Assembly: GCA_016933295.1 (NCBI GenBank)
Contig: JAFGBG010000116.1
Location: 1-39,655, forward strand
From: Sedimentisphaerales bacterium
GTDB lineage: Bacteria; Planctomycetota; Phycisphaerae; Sedimentisphaerales; Anaerobacaceae
DNA length: 39,655 nt
Direction: 5' to 3'
Both the position numbers and the translations under genes were made by a program. Of this stretch, positions 17,514 through 27,028 are shown in pieces. Within the stretch, counting starts at the first letter, position 1. Each line of letters begins with the position of its first letter. The notes below the pieces were generated by a model. It was not told the DNA's origin. It saw only the letters and a list, made by a program, of their open reading frames with translations, and ran no database searches.

Positions 17514-17602
17514 TAAAATATGTATTATATTCTTTTTCTTTGAATTATGCAAAAGTTTGGAATCGAACTGATTATAAACAACGATTAGCCGGGAAATACA
17601 AT

Positions 17603-18490
17603 ATGCAGGAAATAGATTTCAACACCCGAATCCGAAGGAAAGCACAAGCCGTAAATTTTGCCCTGAAACGAATACTGGATTTTCAGGAAACTAACCAGGA
17701 GCTGAAAGAGGTACTCGGTTACGCTCTTAACACGCCCGGCAAGCGTGTTCGCGCCGTACTGGTTTTATGGTGCCACGAGTTGCTCAAGGGGCAGGTCGAT
17801 CACAACGCGGAGATGGCATCGGCGGCAATCGAGCTTGTGCATACGTATTCACTCATTCACGACGACCTGCCGGCAATGGACGACGACGACATGCGACGCG
17901 GAGTTCCAACCTGTCACCGAGTATTCGACGAAGGTGCGGCTATTCTCGCCGGCGATGCTCTGCTGACGCTTGCCTTTGAAGTCCTGGCGCGAGAGATCGA
18001 TCCGCCGGCAATGGCGCTGAAGCTCATCGGCCTGCTGGCGCACGAAGCCGGACCGACAGGGATGATCGGCGGGCAGATGGCGGACCTCAGAGCGGAAAAA
18101 ACCGAATGCGACAAAAAGACCCTCGAATATATTCATACAAACAAAACCGCCAAGATGTTCCGATGTGCCGCGGCAATGGGTGCTATCTGCGGCGGCGCGA
18201 GTAAAAAACAGTATGAAAGCTTAAGTGAATACGGGATGAAAATCGGTTTGTGTTTCCAGATTACCGACGATATTCTCGATATCAGCTCATCGAGCGAGGA
18301 GTTAGGCAAAACCGCCGGCAAGGATGTCGTTGCCGTCAAGTGTACATATCCGGCGGTAGTCGGTATGAAAAAGGCACAGGAGATTCAGAAGAATCTGACC
18401 GAAGAGGCGATTGCCGCTCTGAAACAATTCGGTAAAAAAGCGGACACGCTCCGGCAGTTGGCTTATTCACTGCTCGAAAGAACAAAATAG
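17603..18490 (+). CDS. ispA: Short-chain (2E,6E)-prenyl diphosphate synthase, farnesyl diphosphate synthase type
   Basis: Condenses isopentenyl diphosphate with allylic diphosphates. 295 residues from ATG 17603; the frame is open further upstream but the family N-terminus fits this start. First Asp-rich motif DDLPAMDDDD begins at Asp87 in LIHDDLPAMD, and the second, TDDILD, is at 221-226. GKRVRAVLV (46-54) and GGQMADLRAE are also conserved. The spacing in the first motif (two residues between Asp pairs) is the bacterial FPPS/GGPPS arrangement. Product chain length (C15 or C20) cannot be fixed from the sequence. Confidence 0.93.
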   Translation: MQEIDFNTRIRRKAQAVNFALKRILDFQETNQELKEVLGYALNTPGKRVRAVLVLWCHELLKGQVDHNAEMASAAIELVHTYSLIHDDLPAMDDDDMRRGVPTCHRVFDEGAAILAGDALLTLAFEVLAREIDPPAMALKLIGLLAHEAGPTGMIGGQMADLRAEKTECDKKTLEYIHTNKTAKMFRCAAAMGAICGGASKKQYESLSEYGMKIGLCFQITDDILDISSSSEELGKTAGKDVVAVKCTYPAVVGMKKAQEIQKNLTEEAIAALKQFGKKADTLRQLAYSLLERTK

Positions 18491-19388
18491 TTCTCAAAAA
18501 TAAATACAAATAAAAAAACTCAAAAAAAACATCACTGGTTCGGCCTTTAATTTTTCAGAATTCGTTGTCTATAAACATACATTTCAACAAAAAGCCGCAT
18601 ATCAATATTGAAATGCAGGTTTTTTATATCTGTAATAATTGCCGCAGATATCCCAACGAACATATCGGGCTTTATGCATCTAAAGAAAGAGACCTTTTTT
18701 CATGCTGATAAATGACCTTTCCTTACAAAAATCGGCAGATAATCACACAAAAAAACGCCCTGAAAATCCTGATTTGCATTAAGGAAAAAGTCAAACCGCT
18801 GTCGATAAAGTAAACTGGTTCTTTTTTTGGGGGACCAGACTATGAAAGTACATAATTTTCAAATCGAAGTTATGTGGCTGTTTCTCGCCGTATCGTTCTC
18901 CGACAGGAGTCTTCTGGACTGCGAGTCTGCATTCCGGGCAACGAACGGATTCGAGCAAAGAACGATAAGGTTCAACAGCATACAAAAAGAACCATATTCA
19001 TCATTTCGGGTCAGGCCGCCGCCTTGATTCCAATAGTGCCTCATAAAACTGTATTATAACGGGATTCAATCACACTAATTAACGGGCCATCCTTACAGTC
19101 CTGTAATGGGACGCCTAACGGCGGGACGGCCTTTTTTATTGCTGTTTACAGTACAGCCGGCCAGGTGACTCGCCTCCAATAATATTGAATAACAACGGCA
19201 GAAGTCCCTGTCAGCCCTGCGTTTTATATGTTTTTATGCTAATATTTGTAAAAATAGGCAACTAATACCTGCATTTCGAGAACATTTCTGATATAATGAG
19301 TTATATAATGACAGATTTTTGTTTTGCCGAGCAGTTAAGGATTCTAAGAGCCTATTAACAATCGAAAACACCAGCGACAGGAGAAGTG
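18491..19388. other. Long non-coding interval ahead of the CotH gene
   Basis: About 900 bp without a convincing gene. A promoter-like TTGAAA-17 bp-TGTAAT is at 18608-18636. A hairpin (CTGGTTC with GGACCAG, around 18814-18837) precedes an ATG at 18842 that opens a 61-codon frame, but an equally long frame lies on the other strand and neither is recognisable. A structured terminator ends the block at about 19137. The final 250 bp carry two TATAAT-like elements (around 19293 and 19303) that could drive the CotH gene. Confidence 0.5.
19084..19137 (+). terminator. Multi-stem intrinsic terminator
   Basis: An outer stem GGCCATCC / GGACGGCC (one mismatch) encloses two small hairpins (TTACA/TGTAA and CGCC/GGCG), followed by six T at 19132-19137. 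The three-way layout is unusual for a simple terminator and implies that something is transcribed through 18.6-19.1 kb. Confidence 0.6.
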
Positions 19389-22300
19389 ATGGTTAAAAAA
19401 GCTATAAAATTTTTAATCCCCACATTTATATTACTGTTTATTATTTCCGTCGAAACAGCCGTCTTCGGATTTTCGGCAACGACAGAGGCAACTACGCCGT
19501 ACGGCTTCATGCGGCAGTTGAATCCGTCATCCCGCAGGTCGCCGCTTATTATCTCGGAAATTATGTATCATCCGAGTGACAGGTCGGATGATAAAGACCT
19601 CGAATTCGTCGAATTATTCAACACCGAACCGGTTGACTGGGACATCAGTGGATTCCGTCTGGAAGGCCAGGTCGATTATACGTTTGAAGAAGGCTCTATC
19701 CTTCCAGGAAGGTCCTTCCTCGTTGTTGCAGCAGAACCGGCATCTATCGAAAACGAATACGGCCTAACCGACGTGTACGGACCTTACGAAGGAAAACTCA
19801 ACAACGGCGGCGGCACACTTCGCCTGATCAACAAACGCGGCGGAGTTTTACTTGAAATCGAATACGACGACAGTTATCCCTGGCCCGAGTCGGCGGACGG
19901 CCTCGGCCATTCGGTCGTAATGACAAAACCGGACTTCGGCGAAAACAATCCCTCGGCGTGGCAGGCAAGCGCAGAACGCGGCGGAAATCCCGGCACGATA
20001 AATACCGACGGCGCTCCGTATATCTGCATTAATGAAATATTGGCGAATCCCGGCAACGGCCGGACAGCATTCATCGAACTGTATAATTGCTCCGCCGAAG
20101 CGGTTGACATTTCAGGATATTATCTCAGTGACACTCCGGACGAGCTGAAATTCAGCATCCCGGATTCCACAATAATCCCTTCGGGCGGTTATGTATTCTT
20201 TTCCGCTTCCGAGCTCTCGGACGAGATGTCTCTTAGCCCGAACGGCGAACAGATATATCTGCTCTCGGCGGACCAGCAATGCGTGCTCGATGCAGTAACA
20301 TATACTCTTGAAGAACCGGGAATATCTCTCGGCCACTTCCCCAACGGGACATATGGTATTCGGGCTCTTGCCGTCCCCACCCCTGGTTATGCCAATTCCG
20401 CGTTATATGACAGGGACATAATCATAAACGAAATCATGTATCATCCCATCTCCGAAAACGGTTCGGACGAATATGTGGAGTTATATAATAAAGGCACCGA
20501 ATCGATCGATCTCGGCGGCTGGAAACTGTCTTCGGGAATCCGTTACACGATACCCAACGGGACGGAAATCGCCGCCGGCGGTTATCTCGTTATTGCGGCC
20601 GACGCCGAGCGTCTCATCAATCGCTATCCAAACCTTACTGCAGCAAATACCGTGGGCCCCTTCGAAGGAAGCCTCGACAACCGCGGCGAAAAATTGATTT
20701 TGTCAAAACCGTTATTTAATACGCCGACGAACGACGAGTTTATCATAGTCGATGAATTAATATACGGCGACGGCGGCGACTGGGGCAAATGGGCCGACGG
20801 CGGCGGCGGCAGTCTCGAGCTTAAAGACCCCCACAGTGACAACAGCAGGCCCGACAACTGGGCGTCAAGCGATGATACCGACGAGGCGCCGTGGACAACA
20901 TTCAGCCAAACAGGAATTCTCGATCATGGTTCGGGCACATGTGACGAAGTAGAGATTATGATGCTGGATAACGGTGAATGCATTATCGACGACATAGTCG
21001 TAAGAAAGCTCGGCGAATCGAACAACAGAGTCAGCAACGGCAATTTCGAGTCGGGTGACAGCGGATGGACCATCGAAGGCAACCATTCCGGCTCAACAGT
21101 CGAAAACAGCGGCGGCTACAACAATTCAAAAGGCATGCGCATAATTGCAACCGGCGACGGTGACAACCTGCCCAACTGCCTCAGGAAAAGCCTTACATCA
21201 AGACTTAGTAACAACGAAACGGCAATTATCAGCGCAAGAGCACGATGGCTGCGAGGCAACAGAAATGTGCTAATCCGTCTGCACGGCAATTATATGGAAG
21301 CAGTCGGAACGCTCGATGTTCCCGTAACACTCGGAACTCCGGGGGAGCGAAACAGCACATATATAGAAAATACCGGACCTGTAATCGAAAACACCGCCCA
21401 TTCGCCGGTCTTGCCCGAATCGTCTCAGACAATTATAATCACCGCCCGAGTACACGACCCGGACCTCATCGACAGCGTGACATTATATTACCGTATCGAC
21501 CCAAGTACTTCATATACTTCCAGGGCAATGAACGATACCGGCTCATACGGAGATGAAGTTGCCGGCGACGGCATATACACCGGTAACATTTCCGGCAGAG
21601 TTTCCGGAACCATGATAGCGTTTTACGTGCAGGCCGAAGATAGTGCCGCATCCCCGGCCGTCAGTCGCTTCCCCGAAGGTGCTCCCGATAAAGAAGCGCT
21701 TATTCTGGTCGGCGATTCACTGGCTCCGGGTGTTTTCGGCAGTTATAAAATGTGGGTCAATTCCGCCAACGGCGACTACTGGTCAAATTCTCCGAAAATG
21801 AGCAACGAAATGATCGACGGCACATTCGTTTACGGCGATTTCAGGAGCATCTATAACGCCGGAATACGAATGCGCGGCAGCGGCTGGATCCGCTCACGCT
21901 TCGGCGATCCTTTTACATGGGTAGCATCTTATGTCGTCAAAGTCGATAAGGCCGACCGCGTTATGGGCGCCACGTCACTCAACCTGGACAACCTCAAACA
22001 ATCGGACGTTTGGGGACGCGGCGTGCTCGATCCGACGTTCCTATACGAGCGAATGTCGTTCTGGATAGGAGAACGTCTCGGCGTCGAAACCTGCTACCAG
22101 AGATTTATCCTGCTGTATCTCAACGGTGCAAAAAAAGGTGTCGTTTTCACCGATACCCAGCAACCAAACGGAGATTACCTGCGATGCTGGTTCCCCAATG
22201 ATGACGACGGCCATCTATTCGAGGCGGATGACTGGTTCGAGTACGACAATGGTAACCCGTCCTCCAAGGCAAGGGCCACACTCGAGCAATTCACCACGTT

Positions 22301-23150
22301 AGGCGGTGTTCTAAAACAGGCACGCTACCGCTGGAACTGGGAAAAGAAAGTCGCCCATGCGACAGACGACGATTATACGCCTCTCTTCGAGCTTGTCGAC
22401 GTGATGAACAGCAGCAGCAATTATTATCAAAATGTCGATGAGCTTGTTGACTGGGATCAGTGGATGCGGGGATTCGCCGTTCGTCGCGGCGCCGCCGCAG
22501 ACCGTGACGGCTACGGCTACGAGGCCGGCAAAAATGCTTATATTTACAAAGGGCATAACACAAAATGGAAATATCTCCTGTGGGACCTGGACCTTGGTTT
22601 TGGCATCGAACGCAATTATAACGCCGGGCTTTTTTCTGAAATCAACGATCCCGTCCTGAAAAATAAATTCTTCGAGGAGCCGGCATTCGAAAGGGCTTAC
22701 TGGCGCGCTTTGCAGGATTTGGTGGACGGCCCGATGGCGGCGGAAAATTTCGATCCCGTCGCAGATGCATACTACGATGCTTTCCATGACAACGGCATTA
22801 ATACGGCCGATCCCGAACCGGCAAAAAGATGGGTAAGAAACCGCCGCGGATATATAGTGAGTCAACTGAATTCGGTTGCAAGTGATTTCGAGATCACAAC
22901 CAATAATGGTAATAATTTTTCTACCGGAACTTCACCTTATGCCATCCAGGGTATGGCTCCGGTTAAAATCGATGCCATTACAGTCAACGGCCTGGAATAT
23001 CCGGCAACCTGGCTAAATGTTAAGAAATGGATTATCGACGTGCCGCTTCAATCAGGACAGAATTCTCTGGTATTCCAGGGATACGACAGCGAAGGTCGTG
23101 AACTTTCCGGCATGAATGATTCGATTACCATCACTTACACCGGACAGTAA
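19389..23150 (+). CDS. Surface protein with three lamin-tail domains and a CotH kinase domain
   Basis: A 1253-residue exported protein. SD AGGAG is 5 nt before ATG 19389 (a GTG directly precedes it). A signal peptide covers about 1-30. Three lamin-tail (LTD) modules start near residues 52, 211 and 344 with LIISEIMYHPS, ICINEILANP and IIINEIMYHP, each continuing into FVELFN/FIELYN/YVELYN. A glycine- and Asn-rich carbohydrate-binding-like stretch follows (about 500-650), then an Ig-like segment (about 678-760). The CotH domain (about 800-1160) begins NAGIRMRGSGW, has SLNLDNLKQSD and ends with IYKG...YLLWDLDLGFG, whose DLD is the expected metal-binding end. CotH kinases phosphorylate secreted or coat proteins. 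A relic of its C-terminus lies at 24542-24580. Confidence 0.88.
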   Translation: MVKKAIKFLIPTFILLFIISVETAVFGFSATTEATTPYGFMRQLNPSSRRSPLIISEIMYHPSDRSDDKDLEFVELFNTEPVDWDISGFRLEGQVDYTFEEGSILPGRSFLVVAAEPASIENEYGLTDVYGPYEGKLNNGGGTLRLINKRGGVLLEIEYDDSYPWPESADGLGHSVVMTKPDFGENNPSAWQASAERGGNPGTINTDGAPYICINEILANPGNGRTAFIELYNCSAEAVDISGYYLSDTPDELKFSIPDSTIIPSGGYVFFSASELSDEMSLSPNGEQIYLLSADQQCVLDAVTYTLEEPGISLGHFPNGTYGIRALAVPTPGYANSALYDRDIIINEIMYHPISENGSDEYVELYNKGTESIDLGGWKLSSGIRYTIPNGTEIAAGGYLVIAADAERLINRYPNLTAANTVGPFEGSLDNRGEKLILSKPLFNTPTNDEFIIVDELIYGDGGDWGKWADGGGGSLELKDPHSDNSRPDNWASSDDTDEAPWTTFSQTGILDHGSGTCDEVEIMMLDNGECIIDDIVVRKLGESNNRVSNGNFESGDSGWTIEGNHSGSTVENSGGYNNSKGMRIIATGDGDNLPNCLRKSLTSRLSNNETAIISARARWLRGNRNVLIRLHGNYMEAVGTLDVPVTLGTPGERNSTYIENTGPVIENTAHSPVLPESSQTIIITARVHDPDLIDSVTLYYRIDPSTSYTSRAMNDTGSYGDEVAGDGIYTGNISGRVSGTMIAFYVQAEDSAASPAVSRFPEGAPDKEALILVGDSLAPGVFGSYKMWVNSANGDYWSNSPKMSNEMIDGTFVYGDFRSIYNAGIRMRGSGWIRSRFGDPFTWVASYVVKVDKADRVMGATSLNLDNLKQSDVWGRGVLDPTFLYERMSFWIGERLGVETCYQRFILLYLNGAKKGVVFTDTQQPNGDYLRCWFPNDDDGHLFEADDWFEYDNGNPSSKARATLEQFTTLGGVLKQARYRWNWEKKVAHATDDDYTPLFELVDVMNSSSNYYQNVDELVDWDQWMRGFAVRRGAAADRDGYGYEAGKNAYIYKGHNTKWKYLLWDLDLGFGIERNYNAGLFSEINDPVLKNKFFEEPAFERAYWRALQDLVDGPMAAENFDPVADAYYDAFHDNGINTADPEPAKRWVRNRRGYIVSQLNSVASDFEITTNNGNNFSTGTSPYAIQGMAPVKIDAITVNGLEYPATWLNVKKWIIDVPLQSGQNSLVFQGYDSEGRELSGMNDSITITYTGQ

Positions 23151-23155
23151 TCTGG

Positions 23156-24367
23156 TTATTCTTTTTCAGTTTGTTTCCTGGGCTCTAAAGTAGTATGTCC
23201 GGTCAACTTCTTGAGTATCTCGCTCGCCACAGGCGGACATCCGGGTACATAGGGCTTATCCTGCCGGCATTGAGCCGTACAATTTCCGATACAAAGCGTT
23301 TTTTCCGGCAGGTCCGTATTGCCTTTTCCAATTGCGATATCCAAATGTCCCTTATCCGGCAAATAGTCGAAAATACGGTCTGCGAATTCTTTCAAAAATA
23401 ACAACAGCGTGGACTGACAGGCACTGCACGAATTGTTGTCCCAGACTGTAATTTTAGGAAACTTGATGGACAGATTCTGCGGCGGCTTCGCAAAGCAGCA
23501 GCTCCAGTCCTGCCAGTTTTCAGAACTGACATTTATCCGGTTCAAATCTATCACACCCAGGTTACGCTCTGCCCCCATACGCAGGTGAGGAACATCTTCC
23601 GCCCGAGTTCCCATCAATCGGCAGGCCACTGCGTCCGCGGCAAATCCATCGGCACCGACAACCACACAATCAAGCCGTTTCGGCTCGCCGGCACCCGGGC
23701 CGAGACCTTCCATCCCGACCGTCCCGTCGATAATCGCCAGATGCGGACGCAACACCGAGGCCATATCCACAATAGCAACATTGATGGGTTTTTCGTCGCT
23801 GCCTTCAATGGGTGCGAGCATGTGCAATTTCACCTTGCTCCGCCGCCACAAGCAGCCTTTCATGTTCTTTACCGACAAAGTCACGTCCGTGTGCATGTGC
23901 ATCTTCATGACGGGTATCGATACTATGATATCGAACTCCGGCACATCGGCGCATAGTTGTAACTTATGCAGCACCCGTCCGTCCGGTATTTCCATCTCGA
24001 TAAACGGCCTTACATCCATATCTATAAGCGGACAGTTCCGTTTCTTAGCCTCGGCGGCGATACCCGTAGCATCGAAGGCTTCGGTCGCTTTAACGCCGGT
24101 AATAGGGCTTTCTCCAACAGCGACATCTGCCCCTGCTTCGCGAAATGCATCGATAGCCGCCGCGACGACTTCCGGGTGTGTGGTAATGCCGCTGCACGGC
24201 TGTGCTACACGTCCTGCGTTGGGCTTGAGCAGGACCCGCCTGCCGCGCGCGGCCTCCAATGGGATAGATTTCAGGGCCCAAACCGTATTCTGGTACGGCC
24301 CCCGGCCATGCGCCACTGTTACCTCGGAACAAGATTGTATATTAAAGAAAGGATTATCAATATCCAT
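23156..24367 (-). CDS. DUF362 domain protein with C-terminal cysteine cluster
   Basis: A 403-residue protein of the DUF362 family: RRVLLKPNAGR near residue 42, TTHPEVVAAAIDAFREAGA, VGESPITG, FDIIVSIPVMKMHMHTDVTL and SVKNMKG are all family-typical. The C-terminal ~90 residues contain SCSACQ, CIGNCTAQC and GCPP motifs, eight cysteines in all, suggestive of an iron-sulphur or other metal site; related DUF362 proteins often carry ferredoxin domains. Biochemical function of the family is not established. It converges on the CotH gene with only 5 bp between stops. No signal peptide. The decayed CotH C-terminus is on its far side. Confidence 0.85.
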   Translation of the reverse strand: MDIDNPFFNIQSCSEVTVAHGRGPYQNTVWALKSIPLEAARGRRVLLKPNAGRVAQPCSGITTHPEVVAAAIDAFREAGADVAVGESPITGVKATEAFDATGIAAEAKKRNCPLIDMDVRPFIEMEIPDGRVLHKLQLCADVPEFDIIVSIPVMKMHMHTDVTLSVKNMKGCLWRRSKVKLHMLAPIEGSDEKPINVAIVDMASVLRPHLAIIDGTVGMEGLGPGAGEPKRLDCVVVGADGFAADAVACRLMGTRAEDVPHLRMGAERNLGVIDLNRINVSSENWQDWSCCFAKPPQNLSIKFPKITVWDNNSCSACQSTLLLFLKEFADRIFDYLPDKGHLDIAIGKGNTDLPEKTLCIGNCTAQCRQDKPYVPGCPPVASEILKKLTGHTTLEPRKQTEKE

Positions 24368-24735
24368 CGAAGACCAAACTCTATAACCTTAAACCGTCAA
24401 TTCTGTTATCATAACCAAATCTACGAGAATTTCCAATTAATTTATCTAAGGAATCATATCATCGAAGCTTATAAACATAAAGCACGGCAAGACGGCGGAA
24501 ATTTCGAAGCCATGAAAACATTTGCTCGATTTGGCTATCGACGGCATGAATAATTCGATTACCATCAAATATATCGGATAATAAGCCCCCTCCTGCTTTG
24601 TTGCTTAATTCTGCAATTGAGACCTAAAAAACAGGAGGATAATTGACAATTCATGTCATACTTAGTATAATTTCAATAATTGCTATTCAGATTGCAATAG
24701 GGATTAAAACAACAAAAAAAATTGGAGGTATCATT
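24368..24735. other. Non-coding interval with a relic of the CotH gene end
   Basis: Should contain the DUF362 promoter (minus strand) and the leader of the small exported protein (plus strand). Within it lie the CotH relic at 24542-24580 and an inverted repeat CCTCCTG/CAGGAGG (around 24590-24638) just upstream of the next gene. Confidence 0.6.
24542..24580 (+). pseudogene. Relic of the C-terminus of the LTD/CotH surface protein
   Basis: Reads GMNNSITIKYIG followed by two stop codons, against GMNDSITITYTGQ and stop at 23109-23150. The aligned 42-bp blocks share 35 bases, with stop positions in register. Upstream similarity is lost within a few codons and an in-frame stop follows. This is a leftover from a second copy of the gene end, not a functional gene. 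Confidence 0.75.
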
Positions 24736-25062
24736 ATGAAAAAAGCACTTCTAACAACTTTGGCTCTGGTTTTTGTCTGTTCGGTCATGCTATATGCCGG
24801 CGGACCAAACGGCCCTAAAGGTCCAAAAGGACCAAATTGCACGCAAATCGAGGGTGTTATTGTAACCATTGATTCAGACAGTCAATTTACTCTCAATGAT
24901 GGGACAGTCGTACAGGTTACAGACGACACAATCATTCTTCAGAAACAAGTTCCGATTACTTTCAACGATTTAACCGTTGGAATAACAGTCAAAGTATGCG
25001 GACAAATGGACGGTGATATCCTTATCGCCTGTAAAATTTGCGTCAAATGTGACGGCAAGTAA
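24736..25062 (+). CDS. Small exported protein with OB-like (DUF5666-type) domain
   Basis: 108 residues from ATG 24736, preceded by GGAGG 7 nt upstream; a TTG at 24643 is too far upstream to be the start. Signal peptide about 1-21 (LLTTLALVFVCSVMLYAG), then a collagen-like GPNGPKGPKGPN stretch. The rest is a small beta-rich domain: IEGVIVTIDSDSQFTLNDGT and VGITVKVCGQMDGD resemble DUF5666-type OB folds. Four cysteines (CTQIEG, VCGQM, ACKICVKC) could pair in the periplasm or bind metal. A strong hairpin terminator follows at 25105. Function unknown. Confidence 0.8.
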   Translation: MKKALLTTLALVFVCSVMLYAGGPNGPKGPKGPNCTQIEGVIVTIDSDSQFTLNDGTVVQVTDDTIILQKQVPITFNDLTVGITVKVCGQMDGDILIACKICVKCDGK

Positions 25063-25097
25063 GCTCTTCACCTGTCTGTACTAACTTTATATGTTCA

Positions 25098-25138
25098 AAA
25101 AAAGCCCCATCTTCTTTGTATAAGATGGGGCAATTTTC
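25098..25138. terminator. Bidirectional intrinsic terminator
   Basis: Perfect 10-bp stem GCCCCATCTT (25105-25114) with AAGATGGGGC (25123-25132), 8-nt loop. A seven-A run precedes it and AATTTT follows, so it can end transcription from both the small exported protein gene (plus) and the pseudopilin at 25471-26295 (minus, with the better T-run). Confidence 0.88.
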
Positions 25139-25470
25139 TACCGAAGTCGCCTTTTTAATTGCGAAATACCCGCATCGGCGAATCTTCGCCTTTCTTCGAG
25201 CAACGCCGAAGCCTGCCCACCGGCAGGCAATGGCGAAGGCGTTGCAGTGGTCTTTTTAGTAATATCTTTTGTAGCTGTGTTATTAGTAGTTGCGCATTTA
25301 TGCTTAAATCGAATCACAGATTTGACGCAGTCACTTACGCATTTTAGAGTATGGTCTTGCTTATTATTGCAGAGGTTCTTAGAGGAAGATTTTGCAATTT
25401 CACGGTAACGATAGAACAACTCAACCGATTCACTGACTTGCGGATGAGATCCCGCTATTTTCCGAGGCTA
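25139..25470. other. Non-coding interval downstream of pseudopilin copy B
   Basis: No convincing gene. A 93-codon minus frame here starts only at a TTG, is unrecognisable, and runs through the palindrome at 25202-25243, so it is not annotated. Confidence 0.55.
25202..25243. repeat. Two-tier palindromic element
   Basis: Inner perfect stem GCCTGCC (25211-25217) / GGCAGGC (25222-25228) with 4-nt loop, and outer stem AACGCC (25202-25207) / GGCGTT (25238-25243). Of the compact intergenic palindrome (REP-like) type. Confidence 0.6.
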
Positions 25471-26295
25471 TCAATAATCTTTAAATTTCTTCATCCACTC
25501 GGGCCAGTCATTTGCCGTCACACCACCGGCACGAGTCCACGGGCCGGCTCGGTCATAACCCCTGTGCCAATTCAATGTCCACAGCTCTTTTAAGCCTACA
25601 GGACGTACGGTAAAGTCAAAGAACGTGACATTGATTTGACCATTATGTCGATCAAGACAATATCGTTGCATCCCGTCTTCGTCGGGAATGTTCGTTCCAA
25701 CCATAATAGGTTCGGATCGCGGAGCATTAATGGACCGTGCCCATCCCGTCCAAAACATCGCATCCATAAAAAGCGGAATGTAGGGAGCCCCTTTGACATC
25801 AGGTGTCTTCCAATGCTGGTCCACAGTCGCGAATCCCATCAACGTCATCTTGGTATCATAGCAATAGCCGTTAATACCATAGCTGCCGTAAGTACCGACT
25901 TCACGACCTCCACCCGCATCATTAGCAGGGACTTCCCAGGCCGTAAAAGTCGAACCCCACCAGCTCAAAGCATCCATTCCCGTGGCGGTACTCGATTTCT
26001 TGACCAGAGGACAAAGCTTGAGATCTTTTTCATCGCTATACAACTCACGTAAAGAATACATCCAGCGCCCCTGCCCTGAGCTGTCCGGAGCGCTACGATC
26101 GGGCATCTTGCGATCATTGCCATCACAATACATATTGAATATAGTCCCCCATTGTTTTAAATAGGATTGACACATCACCGCCTTTGCCTGTTTACTCACA
26201 CTCTGCAGGGCCGGCATTAATATGCCCATTAACAATGCAATAATGGCTATAACAACCAATAATTCTATTAACGTAAAACCTTTCTTCTTATACAT
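25471..26295 (-). CDS. Type II pseudopilin-like protein (copy B of a duplicated pair)
   Basis: 274 residues starting MYKKKGFTLIELLVV, with the same prepilin cleavage site, hydrophobic helix and cysteine positions as the protein at 8471-9289. The two align end to end with about 30 differences and one two-residue insertion (SAPDSSGQ for SVVSGK). Homology continues upstream of the start through the 5' flank and into a remnant of the ksgA 3' end at 26605-26640, so a block of about 1.15 kb was duplicated. Downstream of the stop the copies diverge at once. The substitutions are mostly conservative, so both genes appear functional. Confidence 0.87.
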   Translation of the reverse strand: MYKKKGFTLIELLVVIAIIALLMGILMPALQSVSKQAKAVMCQSYLKQWGTIFNMYCDGNDRKMPDRSAPDSSGQGRWMYSLRELYSDEKDLKLCPLVKKSSTATGMDALSWWGSTFTAWEVPANDAGGGREVGTYGSYGINGYCYDTKMTLMGFATVDQHWKTPDVKGAPYIPLFMDAMFWTGWARSINAPRSEPIMVGTNIPDEDGMQRYCLDRHNGQINVTFFDFTVRPVGLKELWTLNWHRGYDRAGPWTRAGGVTANDWPEWMKKFKDY

Positions 26296-26604
26296 ACCCG
26301 TTCCTTTGCCTTATTTCTATATTTGCTATTGTTATATTGAAAAATCTAATTTCAACAAATTACAAATAAATACCGTTACATTACGACATAACATCAGCCC
26401 ATTCTTATGAGCCGGTTGCTTTATATGGGCTGTTAAAAATTCGTTGGAAAAAAAATTGCTTAATAAGAACCTTTTTATCTGCCCGGAACAACACACTAAA
26501 TACCAAATAATTTACAGGTGATATTGTGCCTGTAAGACTCATAAAAACAGTCCTGTACCTTCGTGTTATTATACATTAGTAAAGGTTGTTTTTCAATAAT
26601 TTTT

Positions 26605-26640
26605 TTAAGTTTGCTCTATATATTGTGTTAGGGCAAAATC
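26605..26640 (-). pseudogene. Relic of the ksgA 3' end
   Basis: On the minus strand it reads DFALTQYIEQT then TAA, against DYLILTQYIEKT and TAA at the end of the intact ksgA (9585). It lies at the same distance from pseudopilin copy B as ksgA does from copy A. The homology fades immediately upstream of the relic. Confidence 0.75.
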
Positions 26641-27028
26641 ATCGAAAACATACGACTGTTTCCCGCCGTATCGTTCTGTGATATTCAAATCCGGCCGCCG
26701 GTTTTATAGGCTGCGAGGGATTTGAGATTGATCAGCCTGCTTTGAATCTTATTCTCTCAGCCGGTTTTTCGCCGGGTCATTTTTCTGCCGAAGCGACCGG
26801 TGAAGCGCGAAATACCGGCGGCGGCGGAATTCCGCCGAACCTTCTTAATGTATCTTAAAAGGTATTTTGCCGGTAATTTGAGGTTCTCGTGCAGATGGAG
26901 CGAAAAAACAGCAACATTTAGTGGCAGTCGGGATGATAAGTTGATATAATTCTAAAAGTTACTTAAAGTGACTGATTTATAATATAATATCGTCGTAAGC
27001 ATATATGTAACAATTAGTTATCGCAAGT

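Noticed and set aside
18791-19059. Overlapping 60-66 codon frames on both strands
   Set aside because: Two strands are equally open, none has similarity to known proteins, and the block looks like a structured transcript.
25138-25419. 93-codon minus-strand frame
   Set aside because: TTG start, no recognisable domain, includes a palindromic element in its coding part; composition fits intergenic DNA.
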